Part shown: positions 1 through 6,197 of the stretch, piece by piece
Layout of the letters: the number at the start of each line of letters is the position of its first letter
Numbering within the stretch: the first letter of the stretch is position 1
Assembly: GCA_002347285.1 (NCBI GenBank)
Contig: DDXW01000078.1
Location: forward strand, 1,677-10,735
Direction: 5' to 3'
DNA from: Rhodocyclaceae bacterium UBA2250
GTDB taxonomy: Bacteria > Pseudomonadota > Gammaproteobacteria > Burkholderiales > Rhodocyclaceae
Length of the DNA stretch: 9,059 nucleotides
Notes under the pieces: model-generated
Database searches by the model: none
The model's input: the letters and a program-made list of their open reading frames with translations, nothing else
Told to the model about the DNA's origin: nothing
Position numbers and translations under genes: made by a program

Positions 1-101
1 CCCTGCGAGAGGTTGATCGCGCCGTGCTCGGCGGCCAGGCGCGACATGACGGTGAAGATGGTGGTGCCGACGTCCGGCAGGCGGGAAGGGAAAAAACTCA
101 T
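1..101 (-). CDS. PLP-dependent aminotransferase, YbdL/methionine aminotransferase-like (5' end only)
   Basis: Only the first 33 codons are in the window; the gene continues past the left edge. Reading leftward from the ATG at 101-99, the product begins with a short variable stretch, then LPDVGTTIFTVMS, and ends in INLSQG at the edge. From family knowledge, this is the typical N-terminus of fold-type I class I/II aminotransferases of the YbdL/kynurenine-aminotransferase group, which use pyridoxal phosphate to transaminate methionine and related amino acids in the cytoplasm. The PLP lysine and the rest of the enzyme lie outside, so substrate preference cannot be judged. No clear Shine-Dalgarno precedes the ATG. 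The gene is divergent from the Y-family polymerase gene across a 43-bp gap, so they may share regulatory DNA. The family call is fairly safe; the exact function is inferred. Confidence 0.8.
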   Translation of the reverse strand, partial: MSFFPSRLPDVGTTIFTVMSRLAAEHGAINLSQ

Positions 102-119
102 GATCTATCTTTGGTGTCC

Positions 120-150
120 GTTCGTACACTAAAATGGGCAGTGTATGAAC
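120..150. promoter_or_regulatory. 31-bp interrupted palindrome, candidate operator between divergent genes
   Basis: The left arm GTTCGTACACT (120-130) and right arm AGTGTATGAAC (140-150) are reverse complements at 10 of 11 positions; the one mismatch is 124/146. They are separated by 9 bases. The right arm covers the polymerase start codon (145-147), and the dyad also covers a possible -10 hexamer TAAAAT at 130-135. This is the usual geometry of a repressor site. It does not match the enterobacterial/betaproteobacterial LexA box (CTGT-N8-ACAG). The identity of any binding protein is unknown. Confidence 0.5.
130..135 (+). promoter_or_regulatory. possible -10 element for the Y-family polymerase gene
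   Basis: TAAAAT matches the sigma-70 -10 consensus at 5 of 6 positions. No good -35 hexamer sits at normal spacing, so activity is uncertain. If used, transcription would start at about 142-145, almost on the ATG, giving a leaderless or nearly leaderless message. That would fit the absence of a Shine-Dalgarno there. Confidence 0.3.
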
Positions 151-1392
151 CAGTCTATTCCCCTGCGGGCGCTCTACGTCGACTTCAACTCCTACTTCGC
201 CTCGGTGGAGCAGCAGTTGCGGCCGAGGCTGCGCGGCCGGCCGGTCGGCGTGCTGCCGGTGCTGGCCGAGACGACCTGCTGCATCGCCGCCAGCTACGAG
301 GCGAAAGCGTTCGGCGTGAAGACCGGCACGCCGGTCTACGAGGCGAGAAGGCGCTGCCCGGAAATCGTCCTCGTCGAGGCGCGGCCGCCGCTCTACGTCG
401 AGATGCACCACCAGCTCGTCGCGGCGGTCGAGTCCTGCACGCCGGTGGACCGGGTGCTGTCGATCGACGAAATGGTCTGCCCGCTGACCGGCAGCGAGCA
501 GCGGCGCGACAAGGCGCTGGCGCTCGCCTACCTCATCAAATCGACCATCGCCGCGCAAGTCGGCGCTTACCTGCGCTGCTCGATCGGCATCGCGCCGAAC
601 ACCTTCCTGGCCAAGGTCGCCTCGAACATGCAGAAACCCGACGGCTGCACGGTGATCGAATCCGCCGACCTGCCGCGCATCCTGCATCGGCTCGAACTGC
701 GCGACATCCACGGCATCGGCCGCGCGCTCGAGGCACGCCTCCAGCGCCACGGCATCGCCACGGTGGCGCAGTTGTGCGCCGCCAATGCGGCGACCCTGCG
801 CGTCGCCTGGGGCAGCATCGAAGGCGAGCGCATGCACGCGAAGCTGCGCGGCGAGAAACTGCCCGGACGCGAAACGCGGCGCGCCTCGGTCAGCCACTCG
901 CACGTGCTGCCGCCCGAACTGCGCAACGACGCGGCCGCCTACTCGGTGCTGCACCGCCTGCTGCAGAAGGCCGCGATGCGCCTGCGCAGCTACGCCCTGA
1001 TCGCCGGCAACGTCCATCTGCGGGTGAAATATCGTGATGACAGCGTGTGGCGGGCCGACCAGCCGGTCGATCCGACATCCGACACGCTCGTCTTCCTGCA
1101 TGCGTTCGATGCGCTCTGGAAGCAGCGCCCGCCGACCCGCAGGAAGCCGCTGGCGGTCGGCGTCGCGCTCAACGCGCTCGACGACGCAGGCCACCAGTCG
1201 CGCAGCCTGTTCAATGATGACGGCGGCCGTTCGCAGGAAGCCCACGAGCGGCTCAACGCCGTGATCGACGCGATCAACCTGCGCTACGGCAGGAATTCGC
1301 TCTACTTCGGCGGCGCCCACCAGGCGCTCGCGGCGGCGCCGCTGCGCATCGCCTTCCAGCACATCCCCGACCTCGAGGTCGAAGGCGACTGA
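145..1392 (+). CDS. Y-family translesion DNA polymerase, DinB/Pol IV-like (415 aa)
   Basis: A probable error-prone polymerase that copies past DNA lesions in the cytoplasm. The palm begins at YVDFNSYFASVE, with metal-binding D13. D108 and E109 lie in SIDEM, exactly 95 residues later, the same spacing as D8 and D103/E104 of E. coli DinB. F18 aligns with the DinB steric-gate Phe that excludes ribonucleotides. The GIAPNTFLAK and KPDG motifs at 148-167 are typical of the palm/fingers region, and a helix-hairpin-helix (IHGIGRALEARL, 188-199) marks the thumb. The little-finger domain follows. Q351-SRSLF resembles a degenerate beta-clamp-binding motif. At 415 aa it is longer than E. coli DinB (351 aa), and it has N15 where DinB has Asp, so it belongs to a DinB-related side branch rather than to classic DinB. 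The start is forced: an in-frame TAA lies at 130-132 and conserved sequence begins at about residue 9. It is convergent with the next gene, with a 5-bp gap. Confidence 0.92.
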   Translation: MNQSIPLRALYVDFNSYFASVEQQLRPRLRGRPVGVLPVLAETTCCIAASYEAKAFGVKTGTPVYEARRRCPEIVLVEARPPLYVEMHHQLVAAVESCTPVDRVLSIDEMVCPLTGSEQRRDKALALAYLIKSTIAAQVGAYLRCSIGIAPNTFLAKVASNMQKPDGCTVIESADLPRILHRLELRDIHGIGRALEARLQRHGIATVAQLCAANAATLRVAWGSIEGERMHAKLRGEKLPGRETRRASVSHSHVLPPELRNDAAAYSVLHRLLQKAAMRLRSYALIAGNVHLRVKYRDDSVWRADQPVDPTSDTLVFLHAFDALWKQRPPTRRKPLAVGVALNALDDAGHQSRSLFNDDGGRSQEAHERLNAVIDAINLRYGRNSLYFGGAHQALAAAPLRIAFQHIPDLEVEGD

Positions 1393-1397
1393 AGTCG

Positions 1398-3668
1398 TCA
1401 GTCCGGCCCGAGGCCGGCGGGTGCGAAAAGAGCGGCCGTGTGCTCCGCCGGCTGCGGCTCGGCGAACAGGTAGCCCTGGAAGCGCCGGCAGCCCATCGCC
1501 AGAAGCGCGTCGCGCTGGGCGACGGTCTCGACGCCCTCGGCGATGAGATCCAGTTCCAGACCGCGCGCGAGGCCGATGGTGGCGGCGACGATCGCCGCGT
1601 CGTTGCGGTCGACGCACAGGTCGCGCACGAAACTCTGGTCGATCTTGAGCTTGTCGACCGGGAAGCGCTTGAGCGCCATCAGGCTCGAATAGCCGGTGCC
1701 GAAATCGTCGATCGACAGCCGCACGCCCATCGCGTCGAGCTCCTCGAGGCGGGCGCCGGCCTCGTCCGCGTCATGCACCAGCGCGGTCTCGGTCAGCTCG
1801 AGTTCGAGCAGGTGCGCCGGCTGCCCGGTTTCGGCCAGGATGGCGCGGATGTCGCCGATCAGGTTCTTGTGGCGAAACTGGCGCGGCGACAGGTTCACGG
1901 CGATCGGCACAACGGGGCGCCCCGCCTCCTGCCACAGCCGGTTCTGGCGCATCGCGTTGAGCAGCACCCAGGCGCCGACCGGCTGGATCAGGTCGGTTTC
2001 CTCCGCGATCGGGATGAACTCGGCCGGCGGGATCCCGCCCTCTTCCGGGTCGTGCCAGCGCACCAGCGCCTCCATGCCGCAGACGGCGCGCCGGTCGAGA
2101 TCGACCTGGGGCTGGAACACCAGCGCGAGCTGGCCCTTCTCGAGCGCGGCGACGAGACGGTGCTCGATGTCGAACTGGCGCTGGGCGGCGGCGCTCATGC
2201 GCGCCGAGCAGAAGTGGAACTGGTTGCGGCCGCCGCGCTTGGCGTGATACATCGCCGTGTCGGCGCGCTTCATCAGCGCGTAGGCCTCGGTGCCGTCCTC
2301 GGGATAGAGCGCGATGCCGATCGAGGTGGAGATGCGCAGTTCGTGCTGGCCGATCTGCGCCCGCGGGGCGAAAGTGGCGACGATCTTCTCGGCGACGCGT
2401 GCCGCATCGTCGGCATCGGTGATCGACGGCAGCACGACGACGAACTCGTCGCCGCCGAGGCGCGCCACCGTGTCGGCGGCGCGCACGGCGGCGCGGATGC
2501 GCTGCGCCACTTCCTTCAGCAGTTCGTCGCCGATCTCGTGGCCGAGCGTATCGTTGATGCCCTTGAAACGGTCGAGGTCGAGGAACATCACGGCGACGCG
2601 GCCGCGGTTGCGCCCCGCCTGCGTCAGCGCCAGCTGCAGGCGGTCATGGAGCAGCGCGCGGTTGGGCAGGCCGGTCAGCGCGTCGTGGTGCGCCATGTGC
2701 CAGATGCGCTGCTCCGCCTGCATGCGCTCGAAGATCTGGTCCTGCAGCTGCGCGTTCGCCAGCGACAGTTCGGCGGTGCGCTCGACGACGCGCTGCTCGA
2801 GCTCCTCGCGCGCCTGCAGCAGCTCTTCCTGGGCACGCCGGCGGTCGGTGATGTCCTCGATGATCCAGATCACGTCGAAGCGGTCGCCGGCATTCGCCTC
2901 GCGATGGCCGGTCAGGCGCACCCAGAAATGCGAACCATCCTGGCGCCGCATCTCCCATTCGGTGACGAAGGTCTCGCCGCGCCACAGGATGTCGCGCGCA
3001 CGCGCCGTCAACTGCTGATAGGACTCCTCGCTGACGTGAAACTCGCGTATCGAACGGCCGATCATCTTGCCGGGAGCGTAGCGGAAAATCTCCTCGAGCC
3101 TGCGGTTGGCCCGCACGATCACGCGCGCCCGCGCATAGAGGATGCCGACCGCGGCGTTGTTGAAGATCGTCTCCTGGTCGGCGAGCGCCTGGCGCAGGCG
3201 CTGGTCGGCCTCGCGTTGCGCGGTCACGTCCTCCATGATCCAGATCGTGCCTTCCTGCGTGCGCTGCGGATTGATCGCCTTGGCCGACAGCCGGCACCAG
3301 AACAGCGAACCGTCCTGGCGGCGCATCTCGACCTCGCCGCGGAACGGCTGGCCGGCGGCCAGCAGGGGGCCGGCCTCGGCACCCAGCGCGTCGTAGGCGG
3401 CCTGGCTCGGATAGAGCACCGCTCCCGGCTGGCCGATCACGTCCTCCACCGAAGCGAAGCCGAACATCTGGGCGAACTGCGGATTGGCCTGGACCAGCAG
3501 GCGGCTGCGCGAGAACAGGATGCCGACGGTGGCGTTCTCGAGGATCGCGCGCAGTTCCAGCACCGATTGCGACCAGCCCGGCACCGCGCCCGCATCGGGA
3601 CGCGGCGGCACCTGCCGCCGCTCGGAGCTGCGGAGTTCTGCGGAAATGGCCCTGGCGGCATGGCTCAT
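1398..3668 (-). CDS. PAS-PAS-GGDEF-EAL cyclic-di-GMP signalling protein (756 aa)
   Basis: A cytoplasmic sensor enzyme expected to make and/or break down cyclic-di-GMP; no signal peptide or membrane segment is visible. Domains in order: PAS with PAC (about 38-150), a second PAS with PAC (about 165-275), a helical linker (about 276-322), GGDEF (about 325-485) and EAL (about 500-745). The GGDEF signature is intact at 405-409. An inhibitory-site RxxD (R396 to D399) lies five residues before it, so product feedback on the cyclase is possible. The EAL side keeps E533 (EALVRW), N592, the LTE at 625-627, DDFGTGY (654-660), K675, EGVE (711-714) and QGYLF (731-735), which looks like a complete phosphodiesterase site. 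It may therefore be bifunctional, or one activity may be gated by the PAS domains, whose ligands are unknown. An AGGGAGG lies 10 bases before the ATG, which also overlaps the stop of a possible 17-codon leader ORF. Confidence 0.95.
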   Translation of the reverse strand: MSHAARAISAELRSSERRQVPPRPDAGAVPGWSQSVLELRAILENATVGILFSRSRLLVQANPQFAQMFGFASVEDVIGQPGAVLYPSQAAYDALGAEAGPLLAAGQPFRGEVEMRRQDGSLFWCRLSAKAINPQRTQEGTIWIMEDVTAQREADQRLRQALADQETIFNNAAVGILYARARVIVRANRRLEEIFRYAPGKMIGRSIREFHVSEESYQQLTARARDILWRGETFVTEWEMRRQDGSHFWVRLTGHREANAGDRFDVIWIIEDITDRRRAQEELLQAREELEQRVVERTAELSLANAQLQDQIFERMQAEQRIWHMAHHDALTGLPNRALLHDRLQLALTQAGRNRGRVAVMFLDLDRFKGINDTLGHEIGDELLKEVAQRIRAAVRAADTVARLGGDEFVVVLPSITDADDAARVAEKIVATFAPRAQIGQHELRISTSIGIALYPEDGTEAYALMKRADTAMYHAKRGGRNQFHFCSARMSAAAQRQFDIEHRLVAALEKGQLALVFQPQVDLDRRAVCGMEALVRWHDPEEGGIPPAEFIPIAEETDLIQPVGAWVLLNAMRQNRLWQEAGRPVVPIAVNLSPRQFRHKNLIGDIRAILAETGQPAHLLELELTETALVHDADEAGARLEELDAMGVRLSIDDFGTGYSSLMALKRFPVDKLKIDQSFVRDLCVDRNDAAIVAATIGLARGLELDLIAEGVETVAQRDALLAMGCRRFQGYLFAEPQPAEHTAALFAPAGLGPD

Positions 3669-3718
3669 GCGGCGCCTGCCTCCCTGGCCGCCGGCGGAAG
3701 GAAGTTCGCGGCGAACAT
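3665..3718 (-). CDS. possible 17-aa leader ORF overlapping the GGDEF-EAL start
   Basis: ATG at 3718-3716 opens a 17-codon frame (MFAANFLPPAAREAGAA) whose TGA (3667-3665) overlaps the ATG of the GGDEF-EAL gene in an ATGA junction. This is the same arrangement as three real gene junctions in this window. The Shine-Dalgarno is weak (AAGA, several bases upstream). The start codon lies at the edge of a 13-bp dyad GTTCGC-G-GCGAAC (3704-3716). It may be a coupling leader or chance; there is no recognisable peptide function. Confidence 0.25.
   Translation of the reverse strand: MFAANFLPPAAREAGAA
3679..3685 (-). promoter_or_regulatory. Shine-Dalgarno for the GGDEF-EAL gene
   Basis: On the minus strand AGGGAGG lies 10 bases before the ATG at 3668. 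Spacing is slightly long but the match is strong, and it supports the chosen start. It sits inside the possible 17-codon upstream ORF, so ribosomes translating that ORF would cross it. Confidence 0.5.
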
Positions 3719-3798
3719 CGTCTTATCTTCGGATGAAAACGCCTCGCCGGAACGTGGAATACGAAACCTCAAACCGGCCAATTCGGAATCGAGCCGGG
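3719..3798 (-). other. spacer between the second dehydrogenase and the GGDEF-EAL leader
   Basis: No intrinsic terminator (GC stem followed by a T-run) is visible after the dehydrogenase stop, so read-through into the cyclic-di-GMP gene is plausible. No convincing -35/-10 pair is seen either. The stretch is less GC-rich than its surroundings, which would suit a promoter region. Confidence 0.3.
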
Positions 3799-4683
3799 TC
3801 AGTCGGCGAACCGGCAGGCGGCCCGCTCCAGCACGGCGAGCAGCCGCGCGCTGTCGTCGCGGCCCCAGCCCGCCGCCATCAGCGCGTCGAGCTGCTGCAT
3901 CACCGCGCCGGCCACCGGCAGCGGAATGTGCTGGCGGGAGGCTTCCGCCAGGGTGGCGGCGAAGTCCTTGTGATGCAGGCGCGCCTCCACTTTCCCCGTG
4001 GCGCCGGCGGCGAAATCGCGCGCCGCCATCCTGGCGCCGAACACCTCGAGCACGCGCGAGCCGGCCGACCCGCCCAGCAGCGCCGCGCGCACCGTGCCGA
4101 AATCGACGCCGGCCGCCTGCGCCAGCCGCGCCGCCTCGGCGCAGGCCTCGATCGCGGCAACCATGACGAGCTGGTTGCAGGCCTTGGCCACCTGGCCGGC
4201 GCCGACGGCGCCGACATGCACGATCGTCTTGCCGAGACAGCGGAACAGCGGATCGAGCCGCCCTGCCAGCGCCGGGTTTCCGCCCCACATGATGGCGAGC
4301 GTCGCGGCCTGCGCGCCCGCCGTGCCGCCCGACACCGGCGCATCGACGAAGTCGATGCCGCGCACGGCATAACGGGCGGCGAGTTCGCGCGCGACCGAGG
4401 GTGCGATGGTGGAGAAGTCGATGTGGATGCCACCGGGCGCGAAGCCATCGAACAGCTGCGCCGCGAGGCCGGCGACGTCGGCGCTGCCGGTGACGTTGGT
4501 GCAGACGATCTCGCACTGTCGCGCCAGTTCGGCCGGACTGCCCGCCCAGCGCGCCCCCTGCGCCAGCAGAAGCTCGGCGCTGGCGGAGCGGCGACTCCAG
4601 ACCGTCAGGGGGTGTCCGGCGGCGAGCAAATGCGCCGCCATCGGCCCGCCCATGCCGCCCAACCCGATGAACCCGATTTTCAT
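3799..4683 (-). CDS. NAD(P)-dependent oxidoreductase, 3-hydroxyisobutyrate dehydrogenase family (copy 2, 294 aa)
   Basis: A beta-hydroxyacid dehydrogenase-family reductase expected to interconvert a small 3-hydroxyacid and its semialdehyde. The N-terminal Rossmann motif GFIGLGGMGGPM is at 4-15. The substrate-binding DAPVSGG is at 114-120, catalytic K167 lies in GAGQVAKACNQ (161-171), and K239-D240 lies in the C-terminal helical domain. At 294 aa it has normal family length. After the second strand it reads VWSRR (28-32), with no Asp/Glu to bind the NAD ribose, so NADP(H) is more likely (inference). It lacks the GENG segment of its neighbour and is the more diverged copy. The start is fixed by the Rossmann motif; the same frame stays open upstream, but that part is shadow of the neighbour. 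Its ATG overlaps the neighbour's TGA (ATGA) and no Shine-Dalgarno is visible, so translation is probably coupled. The substrate cannot be told from sequence. Confidence 0.9.
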   Translation of the reverse strand: MKIGFIGLGGMGGPMAAHLLAAGHPLTVWSRRSASAELLLAQGARWAGSPAELARQCEIVCTNVTGSADVAGLAAQLFDGFAPGGIHIDFSTIAPSVARELAARYAVRGIDFVDAPVSGGTAGAQAATLAIMWGGNPALAGRLDPLFRCLGKTIVHVGAVGAGQVAKACNQLVMVAAIEACAEAARLAQAAGVDFGTVRAALLGGSAGSRVLEVFGARMAARDFAAGATGKVEARLHHKDFAATLAEASRQHIPLPVAGAVMQQLDALMAAGWGRDDSARLLAVLERAACRFAD

Positions 4684-5555
4684 TCGGGCGAGGAGAGCTT
4701 TTCGAGCAGCTTGAGGGCGGCGATGGAATCCTCCTCGGCCATGCCGCTGCCGACGATCGCGTTGAACAGCTGTGCGGTCGCCGCCGCCGCGGGCAGCATC
4801 AGGCCGAGGCGGTGCGCCTCCTCCATGACGATGCGCAGGTCCTTCTGGTGCATCCAGGCCTTGAAGCCCGGCTTGAAGTTGCGGTCGAGCATGCGCTGGC
4901 CGTGGTTCTCGAGGATGCGCGAGTAGGCGAAGCCGCCGAGCAGCGCCGCGCGCACCTTCGCCACGTCGACATCGTTCTTCGCCGCGAAGTTGAAGGCTTC
5001 GGCCACGGCGAGCACGCCGACGCCGGTGAGGATCTGGTTGCAGGCCTTGGCGACCTGGCCGGCACCGATCGCGCCGATCAGCGTCACCGACTTGCCCATC
5101 TTCTCGAACAGCGGCTGCACCTGCGCGAACACCTCGGGCTTGCCGCCGACCATGATCGTCAGGCTCGCGTTGAGCGCGCCGATCTCGCCGCCCGACACCG
5201 GCGCGTCGAGAAAGTCGATGCCCTTGGTCGCCAGCGCCGCGCCGATCTCGCGTGCCGCGTTGGGGTTGATCGTGCTCATGTCGACGATGACCAGCCCCGG
5301 GTTCGCCCCCGCCGCCAGCCCATTTTCTCCGAAGCAGACCTCGCGCACGTCGGGCGCGTCGGCGACCATCGTGAATACGATCTCGGCATGCTGCGCCACC
5401 TGCGCGGCGGACACATGCGCGTGCGCGCCGGTATCGGCGAACGGTTCGAGCGCGGCCGGCCGGCGCGCCCACAGGTGCAGCGTGTGGCCGGCCTTCGCCA
5501 GGTGCAGCGCGAGCGGCCGGCCCATCAGGCCCAGCCCGATGAAGCCGATCTGCAT
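4680..5555 (-). CDS. NAD(P)-dependent oxidoreductase, 3-hydroxyisobutyrate/tartronate-semialdehyde reductase family (copy 1, 291 aa)
   Basis: Same family as the following gene and closer to the GarR/GlxR type. It has Rossmann GFIGLGLMGRP (4-14), GENGL (76-80), VDMSTINP (91-98), DAPVSGG (117-123), catalytic K170 in GAGQVAKACNQ (164-174), NFKPGF (226-231) and K238-D239. The cofactor strand ends in LWARR (28-32), with no acidic residue, which favours NADP(H) as in glyoxylate/succinic-semialdehyde reductases (inference). Candidate substrates are tartronate semialdehyde, glyoxylate, succinic semialdehyde or methylmalonate semialdehyde. No glyoxylate carboligase, hydroxypyruvate isomerase or valine-pathway gene is nearby to decide. 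The start is set by the Rossmann motif and a GGAGGG 6 bases upstream. It begins 2 bp after the DUF4202 stop and overlaps the next dehydrogenase by 4 bp. Shared blocks with that gene suggest an old tandem duplication. Confidence 0.92.
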   Translation of the reverse strand: MQIGFIGLGLMGRPLALHLAKAGHTLHLWARRPAALEPFADTGAHAHVSAAQVAQHAEIVFTMVADAPDVREVCFGENGLAAGANPGLVIVDMSTINPNAAREIGAALATKGIDFLDAPVSGGEIGALNASLTIMVGGKPEVFAQVQPLFEKMGKSVTLIGAIGAGQVAKACNQILTGVGVLAVAEAFNFAAKNDVDVAKVRAALLGGFAYSRILENHGQRMLDRNFKPGFKAWMHQKDLRIVMEEAHRLGLMLPAAAATAQLFNAIVGSGMAEEDSIAALKLLEKLSSPE

Positions 5556-5557
5556 GG

Positions 5558-6166
5558 TCAGCCCTCCGCGACGGCCTTGGTGATCAGCGGCACCAGCGGC
5601 GCCGGCAGCTTGAGCTGGCCGGACAGCGCGAAGGCGTGCGCCCGCGGCGACATCTTCTTCCAGGTCTTGCGGATGATGTCGAGCCACTTCTCCTCGCTGT
5701 AGTCGGGCTTCTGGCCGGCGAAGCCGAGCATGTAGTGCTCGATGAACACCAGGTCGGTGACGTCCTCGAGCAGTTGCGTGTCGGGATTCACCTTGAGGCC
5801 GCGCTTGCCGACCGCCTGCCTGGCGCGCTCGATCGCGGCCTCGTCGTAGCCCGCCTCCTGCATCAGGCGGGCGCAGGTCTCGGCGTGGAACTTGTAGAGG
5901 CCGGTGCGCCACTGCAGGTAGCCGTCGCGCGTCATCGGGTAGCTGTCGCGCGGCGTCTTCCAGCGCTGGATGTGCTGGGCGCGCACGGCGAGACGCATCA
6001 CTTCGTCGGCCTCGGGCGCGTAGCGGCCGATCATCTCGGCCATGCGCTGGCCGTACAGCAGCTCGCGCGGCACCTGCCGGCCGGCGGCGTCGGCATCCAT
6101 GCGGGGATCTTCGGCGTTGGCGGCGTCGATCAGCGCGACGGCGCGGTCATAGGATGGGGTGGTCAT
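5558..6166 (-). CDS. DUF4202 family protein (202 aa)
   Basis: Recognised as DUF4202 from its conserved string of motifs: IDAANAEDPR (13-22), ELLYGQRM (35-42), RAQHIQRWKTPR (62-73), SYPMTRDGYLQWR (75-87), FHAE (93-96), LLEDVTDLVFIEHY (132-145) and KTWKKMS (167-173). I know of no established biochemical function. The helical pattern with spaced H65, H94-x-E96, E134-D135 and H144 could be a metal site of HD-like type, but that is inference. There is no signal peptide or membrane segment, so it is probably cytoplasmic. The ATG at 6166 is preferred because GGAG lies 6 bases before it and the conserved domain starts soon after. An in-frame GTG at 6205 would add 13 residues, including a proline run encoded by a C9 tract. 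It sits 31 bp after the receiver-PP2C gene and 2 bp before the dehydrogenase, so it is probably co-transcribed with both. Confidence 0.88.
   Translation of the reverse strand: MTTPSYDRAVALIDAANAEDPRMDADAAGRQVPRELLYGQRMAEMIGRYAPEADEVMRLAVRAQHIQRWKTPRDSYPMTRDGYLQWRTGLYKFHAETCARLMQEAGYDEAAIERARQAVGKRGLKVNPDTQLLEDVTDLVFIEHYMLGFAGQKPDYSEEKWLDIIRKTWKKMSPRAHAFALSGQLKLPAPLVPLITKAVAEG
5562..5567 (-). promoter_or_regulatory. Shine-Dalgarno for dehydrogenase copy 1
   Basis: GGAGGG on the minus strand lies 6 bases before the ATG at 5555, inside the last codons of the DUF4202 gene. It fixes the start of the dehydrogenase against the much longer open frame that continues upstream. Confidence 0.7.
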
Positions 6167-6172
6167 GGGATG

Positions 6173-6176
6173 CTCC
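6173..6176 (-). promoter_or_regulatory. Shine-Dalgarno deciding the DUF4202 start
   Basis: GGAG on the minus strand, 6 bases before the ATG at 6166. It favours this start over the GTG at 6205. A run of nine C lies immediately upstream on the same strand (6185-6177). Confidence 0.55.
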
Positions 6177-6185
6177 GGGGGGGGG
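6177..6185. repeat. homopolymer tract G9/C9
   Basis: Nine consecutive G on the + strand (C on the coding strand of the DUF4202 gene), next to its Shine-Dalgarno. It is the longest homopolymer I noticed in the window. Such tracts can slip in replication and are also prone to sequencing error. Confidence 0.9.
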
Positions 6186-6197
6186 TGGGAAGAATAC

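Noticed and set aside
102..144. canonical LexA box before the polymerase
   Set aside because: No CTGT-N8-ACAG is present, and no alphaproteobacterial GTTC-N7-GTTC direct repeat either.
24..1037. 337-codon + strand frame overlapping the polymerase
   Set aside because: Arg/Ala-rich out-of-frame translation across the polymerase gene; no motif.
1393..1397. terminator between the convergent polymerase and GGDEF-EAL genes
   Set aside because: Only 5 bases separate the stops and I see no GC stem plus T-run near them.
1440..4166. 908-codon open frame on the + strand
   Set aside because: It lies antisense to the GGDEF-EAL and dehydrogenase genes, which have unmistakable motifs. Its own translation has no recognisable domain and a biased, low-complexity composition typical of high-GC shadow frames.
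3799..5472. 557-codon frame suggesting a fused, longer dehydrogenase
   Set aside because: Only the part from 4683 has dehydrogenase sequence beginning with the Rossmann motif. The rest is an out-of-frame reading of the upstream dehydrogenase.
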